Assembly: GCF_012979275.1 (NCBI RefSeq)
Contig: NZ_JABASZ010000039.1
Span: 95,621 to 159,620 of the forward strand
Length of the DNA: 64,000 bases
Origin: Pseudopontixanthobacter vadosimaris
Lineage (GTDB): Bacteria > Pseudomonadota > Alphaproteobacteria > Sphingomonadales > Sphingomonadaceae
Direction of reading: 5' to 3'
The position numbers and the translations under genes were made by a program. The stretch's first letter is position 1. Every line of letters starts with the position of its first letter. The notes under the pieces are model-generated. The model was not told where the DNA came from and made no database searches. It saw only the letters and a program-made list of their open reading frames with translations. This document shows, piece after piece, positions 1 to 11,313 of the stretch.

Positions 1-1982
1 ACAACCACCCCAGCTATATCGAACCCTATCAGGGCGCGGCCACCGGCGTCGGCGGCATCCTGCGCGACGTATTCACGATGGGCGCGCGTCCGGTGGCGAA
101 CCTCAACGCCCTGCGCTTCGGCAGGCCCGATCACCCCAAGATGAAGCATCTGGTGCAAGGCGTCGTCGCCGGCATCGGCGGCTACGGAAATTGCGTCGGC
201 GTGCCGACGGTCGGCGGCGAAACCAATTTCGATGCCGCTTACGACGGCAATATATTGGTGAACGCGATGACGGTCGGCGTCGCCGACCAGGACCGGATCT
301 TCTATTCCGCAGCGACGGGCGTGGGCAATCCCATCGTCTATGTGGGGTCGAAAACCGGGCGAGACGGTATTCACGGTGCCACCATGGCCAGCGCCGATTT
401 TGGCGACGATATCGAGGAAAAGCGCCCCACCGTTCAGGTCGGCGACCCCTTTGTCGAGAAGCTGCTGATCGAAGCCTGCCTCGAACTGATGGCGACCGAT
501 GCGATTGTCGCGATCCAGGACATGGGCGCTGCGGGCCTGACCTCCTCCAGCGTCGAAATGGCGACCGGCGGCAGGACCGGCATCCGGCTCGACATGGACC
601 AGGTGCCCTGCCGCGAAGAGGGCATGACGCCTTATGAAATGATGCTGTCCGAAAGCCAGGAACGCATGTTGATGGTGCTGAAGCCGGGCCGCGAGGCCGA
701 GGCGGAGGCGATCTTCCGCAAATGGGAGCTGGATTTCGCCATCATCGGTCAGGTCACCGATACGCAGCGCATGGAACTGGTGTTCGGCGGCGAAACGGTC
801 TGCGACATCCCGCTCGGCCCGCTGGCTGAAAAGGCGCCCGAATACGAACGGCCCTTCCTGTCGCGCGAGGAATATGCGCAATGGGCGAAGATCGAACCGC
901 TTGGCGATCTGCCGGAGGTGACCGATATCGGTGCCGATCTGCTCAAGCTGATGGCCAGCCCTGCCCTCGCCTCCCGCCGCTGGATCAGCCAGCAATATGA
1001 CAGCCAGGTGGGTGCCGATACTTTGCAGACGGGCGGCGATGCCGCCGTGGTCAGGGTGCATGGAACGCGCAAGGCGCTGGCCATGACGACGGACTGCACC
1101 CCGCGCTATTGCTATGCCGATCCTCATGAAGGCGGCAAGCAGGCCATCGCCGAAGCCTGGCGCAATCTCTGCGCTGTCGGTGCAAGGCCGCTGGCCGTGA
1201 CCAACTGCCTCAATTTCGGCAATCCGCAGCGGCCTGAAATCATGGCGCAATTCGTCGGCTGCCTGCAGGGGATGGGAGACGCCTGCCGCGCGCTGGACTT
1301 CCCCATCGTGAGCGGAAACGTGTCGCTCTACAATGAAAGCAAGGCAACCGGCGGTGGCAGCGCAATTCTGCCCACACCGGCCATTGGCGGCGTCGGGATC
1401 ATCGAGGATCATGGCGCGATGATGACCTTGGGCTTCAAGGCGGAAGGCGAGGAGATTCTGGTTCTCGGGCGGCAGAATTCTGCCACGGATGCTGCGATCG
1501 GCCAGTCCGTCTGGCTGCGCGAAGTGGCAGGAAAAAAGGCCGGTGCGCCGCCCCCCGTCGATCTCGATCACGAGCGGCAAGTCGGCGAAGTCGTACGCAA
1601 GCTTATCCAGGATCGCAAGGTAACTGCCGTCCACGATGTCAGCGATGGCGGGTTGGTCGTCACGCTTGCCGAAATGGCACTCGCCGGGCGCATTGGTGCC
1701 GCGCTAGAGGCGGATCCGGACAGCGATGGTCGTGCATTCTTTGCCGAAACACAGGGTGTTTACGTCGTCACCGTGCCGCGCGGAACGAGCGACACCGTGG
1801 GAATGGCGGCGGCCGAAGCAGGCCTGACTTGTGAACGGCTGGGCACGACCGGCGGTGATGCCATTACCCTGACCCGCTCCGGCAATGACGCTAACAGCAC
1901 CGACGCAATCCGCTGCTCCGTCAGCCTTGCCGCCCTGCGCGAGGCTCATGAGAGCTTCGTCCGCGACTGGATGGACGTCTAG
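1..1982 (+). CDS. purL: Phosphoribosylformylglycinamidine synthase II (5' truncated)
   Basis: Glutamine/ammonia- and ATP-dependent conversion of FGAR to FGAM in purine synthesis; cytoplasmic large subunit that works with PurS and PurQ. The reading frame is already open at base 3, starting with [18 protein letters not shown], the glycine-rich substrate/ATP segment of the family. The internal ATG at 78 is not the start. Further family signatures are [10 protein letters not shown] in the second AIRS half and [19 protein letters not shown] near the C-terminus. About 659 residues are visible, against about 730 for complete small-type PurL, so roughly 70-80 N-terminal residues lie outside the window. 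It ends with TAG and is convergent with coq4, 18 bases away. Confidence 0.97.
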   Translation, partial: NHPSYIEPYQGAATGVGGILRDVFTMGARPVANLNALRFGRPDHPKMKHLVQGVVAGIGGYGNCVGVPTVGGETNFDAAYDGNILVNAMTVGVADQDRIFYSAATGVGNPIVYVGSKTGRDGIHGATMASADFGDDIEEKRPTVQVGDPFVEKLLIEACLELMATDAIVAIQDMGAAGLTSSSVEMATGGRTGIRLDMDQVPCREEGMTPYEMMLSESQERMLMVLKPGREAEAEAIFRKWELDFAIIGQVTDTQRMELVFGGETVCDIPLGPLAEKAPEYERPFLSREEYAQWAKIEPLGDLPEVTDIGADLLKLMASPALASRRWISQQYDSQVGADTLQTGGDAAVVRVHGTRKALAMTTDCTPRYCYADPHEGGKQAIAEAWRNLCAVGARPLAVTNCLNFGNPQRPEIMAQFVGCLQGMGDACRALDFPIVSGNVSLYNESKATGGGSAILPTPAIGGVGIIEDHGAMMTLGFKAEGEEILVLGRQNSATDAAIGQSVWLREVAGKKAGAPPPVDLDHERQVGEVVRKLIQDRKVTAVHDVSDGGLVVTLAEMALAGRIGAALEADPDSDGRAFFAETQGVYVVTVPRGTSDTVGMAAAEAGLTCERLGTTGGDAITLTRSGNDANSTDAIRCSVSLAALREAHESFVRDWMDV

Positions 1983-2000
1983 CGCAGCGCAGGCCCGGGG

Positions 2001-2846
2001 TCAGGCAGGTTCCTTCGCGGCTTCCTTGCCCAGCAGATCGTAAGGATCGATACTTTCCCCCTGCCAGATGCGGTGGCATTCGCGGTAGCGTACGGGCGGG
2101 TCGATGTTCAACTCGCGGCGCGCGTCATCCAGCGGTTTCGCTAGCAGTTCCATGATCGACAGATCGGCTATGCGCGGGCATTTGCGCCCGGCAAGCTGGG
2201 CTTCGCGCACCGCCTTCAGCACCGGCGCTTCACTCTCGATCTGGCCGCGTAAATTCAGCGCCCCGGCATAGGCGATGAACAGATTGGCCTTTCCGCCGTT
2301 CTGTTCATAGGTGAAGGCCAGCACGCATTGTTCGCCCAGGGCATCGCGGCCATAGCCGGTAAGGATGTGCAGCAGATCATGCGTGTCCCGCCGCCGGTCG
2401 CCATACCATTCGGCCAGATCGCCGTAGCGCGGGCGGTCGCCCCGGCATTTGTCGGCTTCGGCCACCAGGCCCGCCGCGCTCAGCCCCTCGCGCTCCATGA
2501 AGGTGACATAGGCGTCGGCAACGCTGCCCTTCGGCATATTCCGCAAGGCGTCGTGATCGTCCAGCAGGGCCGGCAGATTGCGTTCATGCACGCGCATCTG
2601 CTCGCCATGGTCGCTCAGCGCGAAGGCGCGGGCTGCCGGCATGAACTTGCTGGACGGCAGGGCTTCGAAGATATGGAAGACATGCGCCGTGTTTTCCTTG
2701 TCCTTCAACAATTCGCGGAAGTGGTGAAGCGCCTTCAGCGGGCGCTTGCGCGTCTTCGGACGGTCGGGATGCACCAGAAGGGTACCGTCGCGGGCGCATT
2801 CCGCACGGGACACAGGGCTGTCGTGAATGGCGGTGTGATCGGTCAT
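2001..2846 (-). CDS. coq4: Ubiquinone biosynthesis protein Coq4 family
   Basis: Coq4-like protein of about 281 residues. The zinc-binding signature HDxxHx(11)E is complete: HDLLHILTGYGRDALGE lies in the C-terminal half. In eukaryotes Coq4 organises the coenzyme Q synthesis complex and has been linked to C1 decarboxylation/hydroxylation of the ring; alphaproteobacterial homologues are presumed to act in ubiquinone synthesis, which is an inference here. The start MTDHTA (2846) is preferred over an upstream in-frame ATG at 2870 because AAGGGA sits 6-12 bases before it. It lies 61 bases downstream of serB in the same direction and has its own promoter-like sequence in that gap. Confidence 0.85.
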   Translation of the reverse strand: MTDHTAIHDSPVSRAECARDGTLLVHPDRPKTRKRPLKALHHFRELLKDKENTAHVFHIFEALPSSKFMPAARAFALSDHGEQMRVHERNLPALLDDHDALRNMPKGSVADAYVTFMEREGLSAAGLVAEADKCRGDRPRYGDLAEWYGDRRRDTHDLLHILTGYGRDALGEQCVLAFTYEQNGGKANLFIAYAGALNLRGQIESEAPVLKAVREAQLAGRKCPRIADLSIMELLAKPLDDARRELNIDPPVRYRECHRIWQGESIDPYDLLGKEAAKEPA

Positions 2847-2873
2847 GGCGCATCCCTTACTAACATTCATGTC

Positions 2874-2902
2874 AATATAGCATGGATGTCGCGGGTTGCC
2901 AG
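2874..2902 (-). promoter_or_regulatory. Candidate coq4 promoter
   Basis: On the minus strand CTGGCA (2902-2897), a 17-base spacer and TATATT (2879-2874) form a sigma-70-like promoter. It sits in the serB-coq4 gap, about 28 bases before the coq4 ATG. Sequence match only. Confidence 0.35.
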
Positions 2903-2907
2903 CCCCG

Positions 2908-3792
2908 TCAATTGCTCACCCATTCCTCGCGCGGGATCTCCAGCAGCTTCAGGATCGCGGTACAATCGCCGCGTTCGATCCAGCCGTCGGCTTTTTCGCG
3001 CAGGGCGGGCTTCGCCCGATAGGCCATCCCGTGAGTCGCAGCCTCGATCATCGCCACATCGTTAGCCCCGTCGCCCGCAGCCATGCTCACGGCCTTGGAT
3101 CCGAGGCGTTCCATCTCCTCCAGAAGCACGCGGCGCTTCGCATCCCCGTCGACGATCACCCCCTCCAGCGCGCCCGTCAGCCGACCGTCCCGTATGGCGA
3201 GCCGGTTACCTACAACGCGGTCGAAGCCGAGCCGCTCCGCCACCGGATCGGCAAAATGATGAAACCCGCCGGTAACCAGCACCGTGTGACATCCCCGTGC
3301 CTTCAGCGTGGCGACCAGCGTTCGGGCGCCGGGCGTCGCGGAGATGCGTTCTTCCAGACACTGGCGAACCGCATCCTCCTCCAGCCCTTCAAGCAGGCCG
3401 ACCCGTTCCCTCAATGCCGATTCGAAGTCGAGTCCCCCCTGCATCGCGCGTTCCGTGATCGCGGATATCTGCGGCTTCAACCCGGCGAAATCGGCCAGTT
3501 CGTCGATGCATTCCTGCCCGATCATCGTCGAATCCATGTCGGACACGAACAATTGCGGCTCGCGAATATCGCCGGGCGCCACCAGCATGTCGGCCGGAGC
3601 GAAATGCGCGTCCAATATGGCGCGAAACTGCGCCGGATCGCCATGCGGCAGGGCGATCTGCAGAACGTCACCACAGAAATCGAGCATCTGCGCCACGGCG
3701 ACCGGCATCCCGGCTTCGGACAGGGCCGCACTGGCACGGTCAAGGCGCATTTCCAATGTCAGCGGGTCTGCTATCAACCGGGCGATGGGCAA
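2908..3792 (-). CDS. serB: Phosphoserine phosphatase
   Basis: HAD-family phosphatase that makes L-serine from phosphoserine, the last step of the phosphorylated serine pathway. The catalytic DxDxT motif is seen as SDMDSTMIGQE, followed by the typical TGGFHHFADP and GDGANDVAMI motifs; the N-terminal ~80 residues form the ACT-like regulatory part. The frame is open to 3927, but the best start is the TTG at 3792 (protein LPIARLIADP...), because AGGAGAG lies six bases upstream on the minus strand; this gives 294 residues, a normal length. That ribosome site lies within the first codons of the divergent miaA gene, so the two genes have almost no shared spacer. Confidence 0.93.
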   Translation of the reverse strand: MPIARLIADPLTLEMRLDRASAALSEAGMPVAVAQMLDFCGDVLQIALPHGDPAQFRAILDAHFAPADMLVAPGDIREPQLFVSDMDSTMIGQECIDELADFAGLKPQISAITERAMQGGLDFESALRERVGLLEGLEEDAVRQCLEERISATPGARTLVATLKARGCHTVLVTGGFHHFADPVAERLGFDRVVGNRLAIRDGRLTGALEGVIVDGDAKRRVLLEEMERLGSKAVSMAAGDGANDVAMIEAATHGMAYRAKPALREKADGWIERGDCTAILKLLEIPREEWVSN

Positions 3793-3793
3793 G

Positions 3794-4774
3794 ATGGTCT
3801 CTCCTGAAAATGGCGCGAAACCGCCGCTGGCGCTCATCGCAGGGCCGACCGCCAGCGGCAAGAGCGATTCAGCCGTCGATCTGGCGCTGTCGCTGGGTCG
3901 GGCTGGAATGAGAGCGTCGGTGATCAACGCCGACAGCGCGCAGGTCTATGGCGACCTTCGCATCATCAGCGCGAGGCCCGGGCCGCGGGACATGCGCGGG
4001 GTGGAGCACCTGCTGTATGGCACATGGGACGGGGCCACCCCCTGCTCTGCCGCCGATTGGGCCGAAGCGGCGAAGGTGGAGATTGCCCGGCTGCATCAGG
4101 AAGGCGGCATCCCGATCCTGTGCGGCGGCACCGGCATGTATATGCGTGTGCTGCTCGACGGCATCGCGCCCGTGCCGCCCATCGCCGACGAAATACGCGA
4201 AGGGGTGCGCGCGCTGTCCGGGGCGGAGGCGCGCCTCGCCCTTGAAAGCGAGGATGGCAAGGCTGCGGAATGGCTGGCACCGGGTGACACCGGCCGCACC
4301 ATGCGTGCGCTGGAGGTGGTGCGCGCGACGGGCCGCCCGCTTGCCGACTGGCAGAAGGAAAAATCGGGCGGCATTGGCGATACTGTTTCGCTGCACCCGG
4401 CCCTGTTGCTGCCGGAGCGGGAGGAACTCTACCGCCGCTGCGATATGCGCTTCCGCAAGATGATCGACCGGGGCGCCGTGGACGAGGTCCGTGCGCTGCT
4501 TGCCCGCAATCTCGATCTGGCGCTTCCGGTCATGCGCGCCATTGGCGTTCCGGAAATTGCAGCCTTCCTTGCCGGCGAGGCCACGGAGGACGAAATGATT
4601 GCCAGAGGGCAGCAGGCGACCCGCAACTACGCGAAGCGGCAGTTCACATGGTTCAACCGGCAACCGCCGGCTGAATGGCCAAGGCTGAGCTGCGGCAGAG
4701 GGTTGGCGCCCTTCCTTGCGGAAAGAATGTTACCCGTAATGAGGTTGACACGCAATAATCTAAGCAGTAGGTAA
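3794..4774 (+). CDS. miaA: tRNA dimethylallyltransferase
   Basis: Transfers a dimethylallyl group to N6 of A37 in tRNAs reading UNN codons. The P-loop GPTASGKS lies near residue 18, followed by the substrate motifs NADSAQVYGDLRI and GGTGMYMRVLLDG; the C-terminal ATRNYAKRQFTWF is also characteristic. About 326 residues from the ATG at 3794; the in-frame ATG at 3785 would add three residues and overlap serB. Neither start has a good Shine-Dalgarno site. The 3' end overlaps the promoter-like sequence that precedes ilvB. Confidence 0.95.
   Translation: MVSPENGAKPPLALIAGPTASGKSDSAVDLALSLGRAGMRASVINADSAQVYGDLRIISARPGPRDMRGVEHLLYGTWDGATPCSAADWAEAAKVEIARLHQEGGIPILCGGTGMYMRVLLDGIAPVPPIADEIREGVRALSGAEARLALESEDGKAAEWLAPGDTGRTMRALEVVRATGRPLADWQKEKSGGIGDTVSLHPALLLPEREELYRRCDMRFRKMIDRGAVDEVRALLARNLDLALPVMRAIGVPEIAAFLAGEATEDEMIARGQQATRNYAKRQFTWFNRQPPAEWPRLSCGRGLAPFLAERMLPVMRLTRNNLSSR
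4745..4773 (+). promoter_or_regulatory. Candidate ilvBN promoter
   Basis: A perfect -35 hexamer TTGACA (4745-4750) is followed after 17 bases by TAGGTA (4768-4773), a weak -10. It lies within the last codons of miaA. Transcription from it would begin near 4780 and give a leader of about 110 bases before ilvB. Confidence 0.4.
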
Positions 4775-4793
4775 GCTACTCGCCGGCATAACC

Positions 4794-4895
4794 ATGGCCG
4801 GTTGCAACCTTCATCTCCGGCCCGGTACGTTCCCCCACGTATCGGGCCGGTCCGGTAAAAACCCGAATTGCGAATCGCCGAAAGGGACATTGTGA
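4794..4895 (+). promoter_or_regulatory. ilvBN leader with hairpin and short ORF
   Basis: The leader contains a 12-bp stem (one G-T pair), GGCCCGGTACGT with ACGTATCGGGCC, at 4819-4848 with a six-base loop. A 33-codon ORF starts at 4794 and its TGA overlaps the ilvB GTG start. An attenuation leader is plausible because ilvBN operons of alphaproteobacteria are known to use attenuation. However, the ORF has only scattered Leu/Val codons and no run of T follows the stem. It could equally be a terminator for miaA read-through or a translational coupling device. Confidence 0.4.
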
Positions 4896-6660
4896 GCGAG
4901 GAACGAAGCGGAGCGTCCATCCTGGTCGAATGCCTGGTGCGGCAGGGTGTGGAATTCGTCTTCGGTTATCCCGGCGGCGCGGTGCTGCCGATCTATGACG
5001 AACTCTATGAAGATGAGCGTCTGCGCCATATCCTCGCTCGGCACGAAGCCGGCGCTGCCCATGCGGCCGAGGGCTATGCCCGGTCGACCGGCCGACCCGG
5101 CGTGGTTCTGGTAACGTCGGGGCCGGGTGCGACGAATGCCGTGACGGGCATCGCCGATGCCTATATGGATTCCATTCCGCTGGTCATCATCACCGGCCAG
5201 GTTCCAACCACTCTGATCGGCAGCGATGCATTCCAGGAAGCGGACACCGTCGGCATCACCCGGCATTGCACCAAGCACAATTACCTCGTGCAGGATCCCG
5301 CCAGTCTGGCAGCGACGATCGACGAGGCATTCCGCATCGCCACCAGCGGCCGCCCCGGCCCTGTCCTGATCGACATTCCGAAGGATGTGCAGATCGCCAC
5401 TGCCATCTTCACCGCAGGTGACGAAGGCTGCTCCAGCCAGGCGAAGGCTCCGCCCAGCACGCGGCGCTACGCCCCGCAAATGCGCGGCACGGAAGAAGCG
5501 ATCGCCCGCGCGGTGGAACTGCTGGCCACGGCCGAGGCTCCGGTGTTCTACACCGGCGGCGGGGTGATCAATTCAGGGCCGCGCGCCAGCCGGTTGCTGC
5601 GCCAGTTGCAGGGGCTGACCGGCGCGCCCGTTACCTCCACCCTGATGGGCCTCGGCGCATTTCCCGCCGACGATGCCGCCTGGCTGGGAATGCTGGGGAT
5701 GCACGGCACCTATGAGGCAAACATGGCGATGAACCGCTGCGACCTGATGGTCTGCATCGGTGCGCGCTTCGACGACCGGGTGACGGGCCGCCTCGATGCG
5801 TTCTCACCGGGTTCGACGAAGATCCACATCGATATCGACCGCGCGTCGATCAACAAGACCGTGCCCGTCGATCTTCCGATCGTCGGCGACTGCGCCGAAA
5901 TTCTGGCGCAATTGCTCGAACGCTGGGGAGATACGAAGCCGCAGGACCTCAGCGAATTCAAGGCGCGTATTGCCGGCTGGCGCGCGCGGGACTGCCTTGC
6001 CTTTCCCGAGGATGGGCGGGCGCTGATGCCGCAGAAGGCGGTCACCCGCCTGTTCGAGAAATCGCGTCATCTCGACCCGATCGTCACGACCGAGGTCGGC
6101 CAGCACCAGATGTGGGCGGCGCAATATTTCCATTTCTTCCAGCCCAATAAATGGCTCACCAGCGGGGGGCTCGGCACCATGGGCTATGGCCTGCCCGCCG
6201 CGATCGGCGCGCAGCTCGGCAATCCCGATACGCTGGTCATCGACATAGCGGGCGAAGCAAGCATCCAGATGAACATCCAGGAACTCGGCACCGCCAGCCA
6301 GTACCGGCTGCCGATCAAGCTGTTCATCCTCAATAACGAATTCATGGGCATGGTCCGTCAATGGCAGGAACTGACCTATGAAAGCCGCTATTCCAATTCC
6401 TATTCCGACAGTCTGCCCGATTTCGTCGCCTTGGCGGAAGCCTACGGCTGGAAGGGTATCCGTATCCACGACGAGAGCGAGCTGGATGGGGGCATCGACG
6501 CCATGCTGGCGCATGACGGGCCGGTGCTGGTGGATTGCCGCGTGTCGAAGGATGCCAATTGCTATCCCATGATCCCCAGCGGCGCGGCGCATACCGACAT
6601 GCTGATGTATGGCGACGAGATCGCCGCCAATCTCGACGATGCGGCCAAGGCGCTGGTCTG

Positions 6661-6661
<1 letters not shown>
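4892..6661 (+). CDS. ilvB: Acetolactate synthase large subunit
   Basis: ThDP-dependent acetohydroxyacid synthase catalytic subunit: condenses pyruvate with pyruvate or 2-ketobutyrate at the head of valine/leucine/isoleucine synthesis. The N-terminal ThDP pyrimidine-binding domain carries [13 protein letters not shown] and the activating glutamate in [15 protein letters not shown]. The C-terminal ThDP-binding motif is [17 protein letters not shown]: it aligns with the usual GDGSFQMN but begins GEAS, so the first metal-ligand Asp appears to be Glu. The GTG start at 4892 (SEERSGA) is preceded by AAAGGGA and gives 589 residues; the frame opens upstream at a TTG at 4868 without ribosome-site support. 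The stop overlaps the ilvN start (TGATG), so the two subunits are coupled. Confidence 0.96.
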
Positions 6662-8245
<1,584 letters not shown>

Positions 8246-8289
8246 ATCGCTGCGGCAGCGTTGACCAAAGACAGGCGAAAGGGATCACC

Positions 8290-8682
8290 ATGCACAGGAT
8301 GACACTGGCGGCGCTTGCCTCCGGTCTGATGATCGCCGGATGCGGCGACACTACCGAGGCGGAGGATGTGCCGCCCACGGATATGATCGCCGCGCGGGCC
8401 GATCAGCCGGAGGCGGTGCCCTATCCGGATTCCGCGCGACAGATCCCCGAGGTAGCGCCCGATCCTGCGGCGCGCAGCGATTGCAATGCGGACATCGCGC
8501 AGGTTTTCGTCGGCGATATGGCCGATGCGGAAACACGCGGCCGCCTGTTGTCCGAAGTGGCACCGATCACGACGGTGCGCTGGGTCGGACCGGGTGAAGC
8601 CACGACGGACGATCTGGATGCCGATCGCCTGAACGTGATGCTGGACGCAAGCGGTGCAATCACGGGCACACGATGCGGATAG
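8290..8682 (+). CDS. Lipoprotein with I78 peptidase-inhibitor-like domain
   Basis: A 130-residue protein with a signal peptide and lipobox (LMIAGC, Cys about residue 18), so a predicted membrane-anchored lipoprotein. The C-terminal ~70 residues match the inhibitor I78 pattern: a conserved Cys, RWVGPGEATTDDLDADRLN, then LDASGAITGTRCG. Family I78 members inhibit serine proteases; a role in protecting the periplasm is inferred from the family only. AAAGGG lies seven bases before the ATG. It sits between ilvC and a YceI gene without an obvious functional link to the amino acid genes. Confidence 0.75.
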   Translation: MHRMTLAALASGLMIAGCGDTTEAEDVPPTDMIAARADQPEAVPYPDSARQIPEVAPDPAARSDCNADIAQVFVGDMADAETRGRLLSEVAPITTVRWVGPGEATTDDLDADRLNVMLDASGAITGTRCG

Positions 8683-8728
8683 GATCGCACGGGAAGCATT
8701 ACATTAATTTGCAGAAGCGGAGCATTTC

Positions 8729-9379
8729 ATGAACAGGATCATCAGCACAGGCCTGGCTGCCCTCGCCCTGACGGTTGGCGCCGTCGGCCTCAACGCGCAG
8801 CAATCGGGCGAACTGCCCGGTGTGGTCGATCCGTCGCGCGTGTCCGGCGGCACTTATCAGGTCGACTCCAGTCACACGCTGGTCGGCTGGCGCGTCAATC
8901 ATTTCGGCTTCAACGATTATTTTGGCCTGTTCGGCGATATGCGGGGATCGCTCACGATCGACCCTGCCAATCTGGCGTCTGCGCGGGTGGATATCACGAT
9001 CCCTCTCGATGCCGTCACGGTGACCAGCGAAGGGCTGCGCGATCACCTGCTGCGGCCGGGCAAAGACGGTGCGGAGCCGGACTTTTTCGGCGCCTCGCCC
9101 GCACCCGCGCGATTCATATCCACGCGGGTGACGCCGAATGCCGATGGCAGGAGCGCCACCATCCTCGGCAATCTCACCATGAACGGGGTGACCAGACCGG
9201 TGCTGATCGCGGCGGAATTCACGGGGGCGGGGGCAAACCCGATGAACCAGCGCGAGACCATCGGTTTCGAAGGACGCGCGCTGATCGAAAGATCGGAATT
9301 CGGCATCGACTACGGGCTTCCGGTCATCTCCGACGAGGTTGAACTGAACCTCACCGCCGCTTTCGAAAAGCTGCGTTAG
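8729..9379 (+). CDS. YceI family periplasmic protein
   Basis: A 216-residue secreted protein: a signal peptide (MNRIISTGLAALALTVGAVG, cleaved near LNAQ) then a YceI lipocalin-like barrel starting at YQVDSSHTLVGWRVNHFG and including the family pattern NLTMNGVTRPVLIAAEF. YceI proteins bind polyisoprenoid or other long lipids; the ligand here is unknown. It follows the I78 lipoprotein by 46 bases in the same direction and precedes the leuA leader. Confidence 0.88.
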   Translation: MNRIISTGLAALALTVGAVGLNAQQSGELPGVVDPSRVSGGTYQVDSSHTLVGWRVNHFGFNDYFGLFGDMRGSLTIDPANLASARVDITIPLDAVTVTSEGLRDHLLRPGKDGAEPDFFGASPAPARFISTRVTPNADGRSATILGNLTMNGVTRPVLIAAEFTGAGANPMNQRETIGFEGRALIERSEFGIDYGLPVISDEVELNLTAAFEKLR

Positions 9380-9436
9380 GACAGAAAAGCAGCTCCAGAC
9401 TTGCCAACGGCGCAACATTGCGCGATGATAGTGGGG

Positions 9437-9487
9437 ATGACACGCAACGGATCGGTTCTTCTACGACTTATGCGCCCCTGGGCGTAG
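9437..9487 (+). CDS. leuA leader peptide (candidate)
   Basis: A 16-codon ORF, MTRNGSVLLRLMRPWA, with leucine codons CTT, CTA and CTT clustered at codons 8, 9 and 11 (Arg at codon 10). Its stop codon lies in the left arm of the hairpin at 9474-9524. Leucine-rich leader peptides before leuA are the known device for ribosome-mediated attenuation in proteobacteria. A promoter-like pair, TTGCCA (9401-9406) and GATGAT (9424-9429) 17 bases apart, would place the transcript start almost on the ATG, so the peptide may be leaderless; there is no clear ribosome site. Too short for coding statistics. Confidence 0.55.
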   Translation: MTRNGSVLLRLMRPWA

Positions 9488-9524
9488 GCTGGCGCGCTTT
9501 CCAGGCGCGCTCGCGCCCAGGGGC
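9474..9524 (+). promoter_or_regulatory. leuA attenuator hairpin
   Basis: A perfect 11-bp stem, GCCCCTGGGCG (9474-9484) with CGCCCAGGGGC (9514-9524). It encloses a second 6-bp stem formed by two GCGCGC blocks. The outer stem starts at the end of the leader peptide, the arrangement expected when ribosome position decides folding. No T-run follows directly, so action may be Rho-dependent or translational. The rest of the leader, to 9580, shows nothing else. Confidence 0.5.
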
Positions 9525-9580
9525 CTGCCACAACGCAAACCCGAACCCGATTCCATTTCCGTCGCGAGTTGCTTTTCCCC

Positions 9581-11266
9581 ATGACCACAATGCAGCAGGC
9601 GGCCGGCAAATACCGGCCCTTCCCCGCCATTCATCTGCCCGACCGCCAATGGCCCTCCCGCACCATCACGGCCCCGCCGCGCTGGCTTTCCACCGATCTG
9701 CGCGACGGCAACCAGGCGATCGTCGATCCAATGGATGCGGTGAAGAAAAACCGCTTTTTCGACCTGCTGGTCGAGATTGGCGTGAAGGAGATCGAGATCG
9801 GTTTCCCCAGCGCCGGATCGACGGAGTTCGACTTCATTTCCGGGCTGATCCGGTCGGGCCGGATACCGGATGATGTGATCGTGCAGGTGCTCACCCAGTC
9901 GCGCGAGGATCTGATCCGCACCAGCTTCGCCAGCCTCGACGGCGCGCATTCGGCCATTGTGCATCTCTATAATGCGGTATCGCCCGCCTGGCGCGACATC
10001 GTCTTCCGCATGAGCCGCCAAGAGGTGAAGGACATCGCCGTCGCAGGAGCTAAAGTGATGCGGGATGAAGCCGCTAAACAGCCGGGCACGCAGTGGCATT
10101 TCCAATATTCGCCCGAGACATTCTCGACGGCGGAACTCGATTTCAGCCTGGAGGTTTGCGAAGCGGTCATGGCTGTGCTGGCGCCCACCGCCGATCATCC
10201 GATCATCCTGAACCTGCCCGCGACGGTAGAGGCCGCGACGCCCAACATCTACGCCGATCAGGTCGAATATTTCATCCGCAATCTGCCGAACCGCGATGCT
10301 GCAATCATCAGCCTGCACACGCATAATGATCGCGGTACCGGCGTGGCAGCGGCGGAACTGGGCCTGATGGCGGGCGCCGACCGGGTGGAGGGCTGCATGT
10401 TCGGCAATGGCGAACGCACCGGCAATTGCTGCCTCGTCACCGTGGCGCTCAACCTTTATACGCAAGGCGTCGATCCCGACCTCGATTTTTCGAATATCGA
10501 CCGGGTGATCCGCACCGTGGAATATTGCAACCAGCTGCCGGTGGATGCGCGCCATCCCTATGGCGGCGAACTGGTCTTCACGGCATTTTCCGGCAGCCAT
10601 CAGGACGCCATCAAGAAAGGGTTCGCCGAGCGCGAGGCGCAGAACGATACGCTTTGGCGCGTGCCTTACCTGCCCATCGATCCCGCCGATCTGGGCCGAA
10701 CCTACGAGGCGGTCATCCGCGTCAATTCGCAGAGCGGCAAGGGCGGCTTCGCCTGGGTGCTGGAACAGGACCAGGGTCTGAAACTGCCCAAGGGGATGCA
10801 GGCCGATTTCTCCCGCTCCGTCCAGACGCTGGCCGATGACCTTGGGCGCGAACTCACCGCCGAAGACATCTGGCAGGCATTTTGCACAACCTATCACATC
10901 GGTCCGGGCGAGAAGCTGCTGCAACTGGTGGATTACGAGGAATCCCGCGGTTCCGACGGATCGGCGATCTTCACCGGAACGGTCGAAGTCGCAGGCGAAC
11001 AACAGCGCGTGTCCGGGCGCGGCAATGGTTTGATCTCTTCCGTCGTGGCGACAATGGAGGAAGCGTTCGGCATCAACCTCGAGGTCGTCGACTACACCGA
11101 ACATGCGCTGGGTTCGGGGCGCGATGCCAGGGCGGCCGCCTATCTGGAATGCCGCGACGGGGACGGGAGCACCGTCTGGGGATGCGGCATCGATGAAAAT
11201 GTCGCGACCGCCAGCATCCGCGCTGTCTTGAGCGCGGCGAACACGATCCTGAGGGCATCGAGTTAG
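9581..11266 (+). CDS. leuA: 2-isopropylmalate synthase (long type)
   Basis: Condenses acetyl-CoA with 2-ketoisovalerate, the committed step to leucine. The DRE-TIM barrel starts at about residue 30 with [16 protein letters not shown], and the metal-binding [14 protein letters not shown] is present. The C-terminal ~130 residues (after [15 protein letters not shown]) form the LeuA dimer/regulatory domain that binds leucine. The 561 residues correspond to the long form found in actinobacteria and many alphaproteobacteria. The start MTTMQQ at 9581 is chosen over an upstream TTG at 9569. Leucine control is suggested at two levels: allosteric domain and leader attenuation. Confidence 0.96.
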   Translation: MTTMQQAAGKYRPFPAIHLPDRQWPSRTITAPPRWLSTDLRDGNQAIVDPMDAVKKNRFFDLLVEIGVKEIEIGFPSAGSTEFDFISGLIRSGRIPDDVIVQVLTQSREDLIRTSFASLDGAHSAIVHLYNAVSPAWRDIVFRMSRQEVKDIAVAGAKVMRDEAAKQPGTQWHFQYSPETFSTAELDFSLEVCEAVMAVLAPTADHPIILNLPATVEAATPNIYADQVEYFIRNLPNRDAAIISLHTHNDRGTGVAAAELGLMAGADRVEGCMFGNGERTGNCCLVTVALNLYTQGVDPDLDFSNIDRVIRTVEYCNQLPVDARHPYGGELVFTAFSGSHQDAIKKGFAEREAQNDTLWRVPYLPIDPADLGRTYEAVIRVNSQSGKGGFAWVLEQDQGLKLPKGMQADFSRSVQTLADDLGRELTAEDIWQAFCTTYHIGPGEKLLQLVDYEESRGSDGSAIFTGTVEVAGEQQRVSGRGNGLISSVVATMEEAFGINLEVVDYTEHALGSGRDARAAAYLECRDGDGSTVWGCGIDENVATASIRAVLSAANTILRASS

Positions 11267-11269
11267 GCC

Positions 11270-11303
11270 GAAAACGGGCCGCTGGTGGCAGCGGCCCGTT
11301 TTC
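11270..11303. terminator. Bidirectional intrinsic terminator
   Basis: A perfect 15-bp stem, GAAAACGGGCCGCTG with CAGCGGCCCGTTTTC, and a 4-base loop (GTGG). A-rich and T-rich ends on each strand let it work in both directions. It lies between the convergent leuA and nitronate monooxygenase genes. Confidence 0.9.
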
Positions 11304-11313
11304 GATGTGACAG

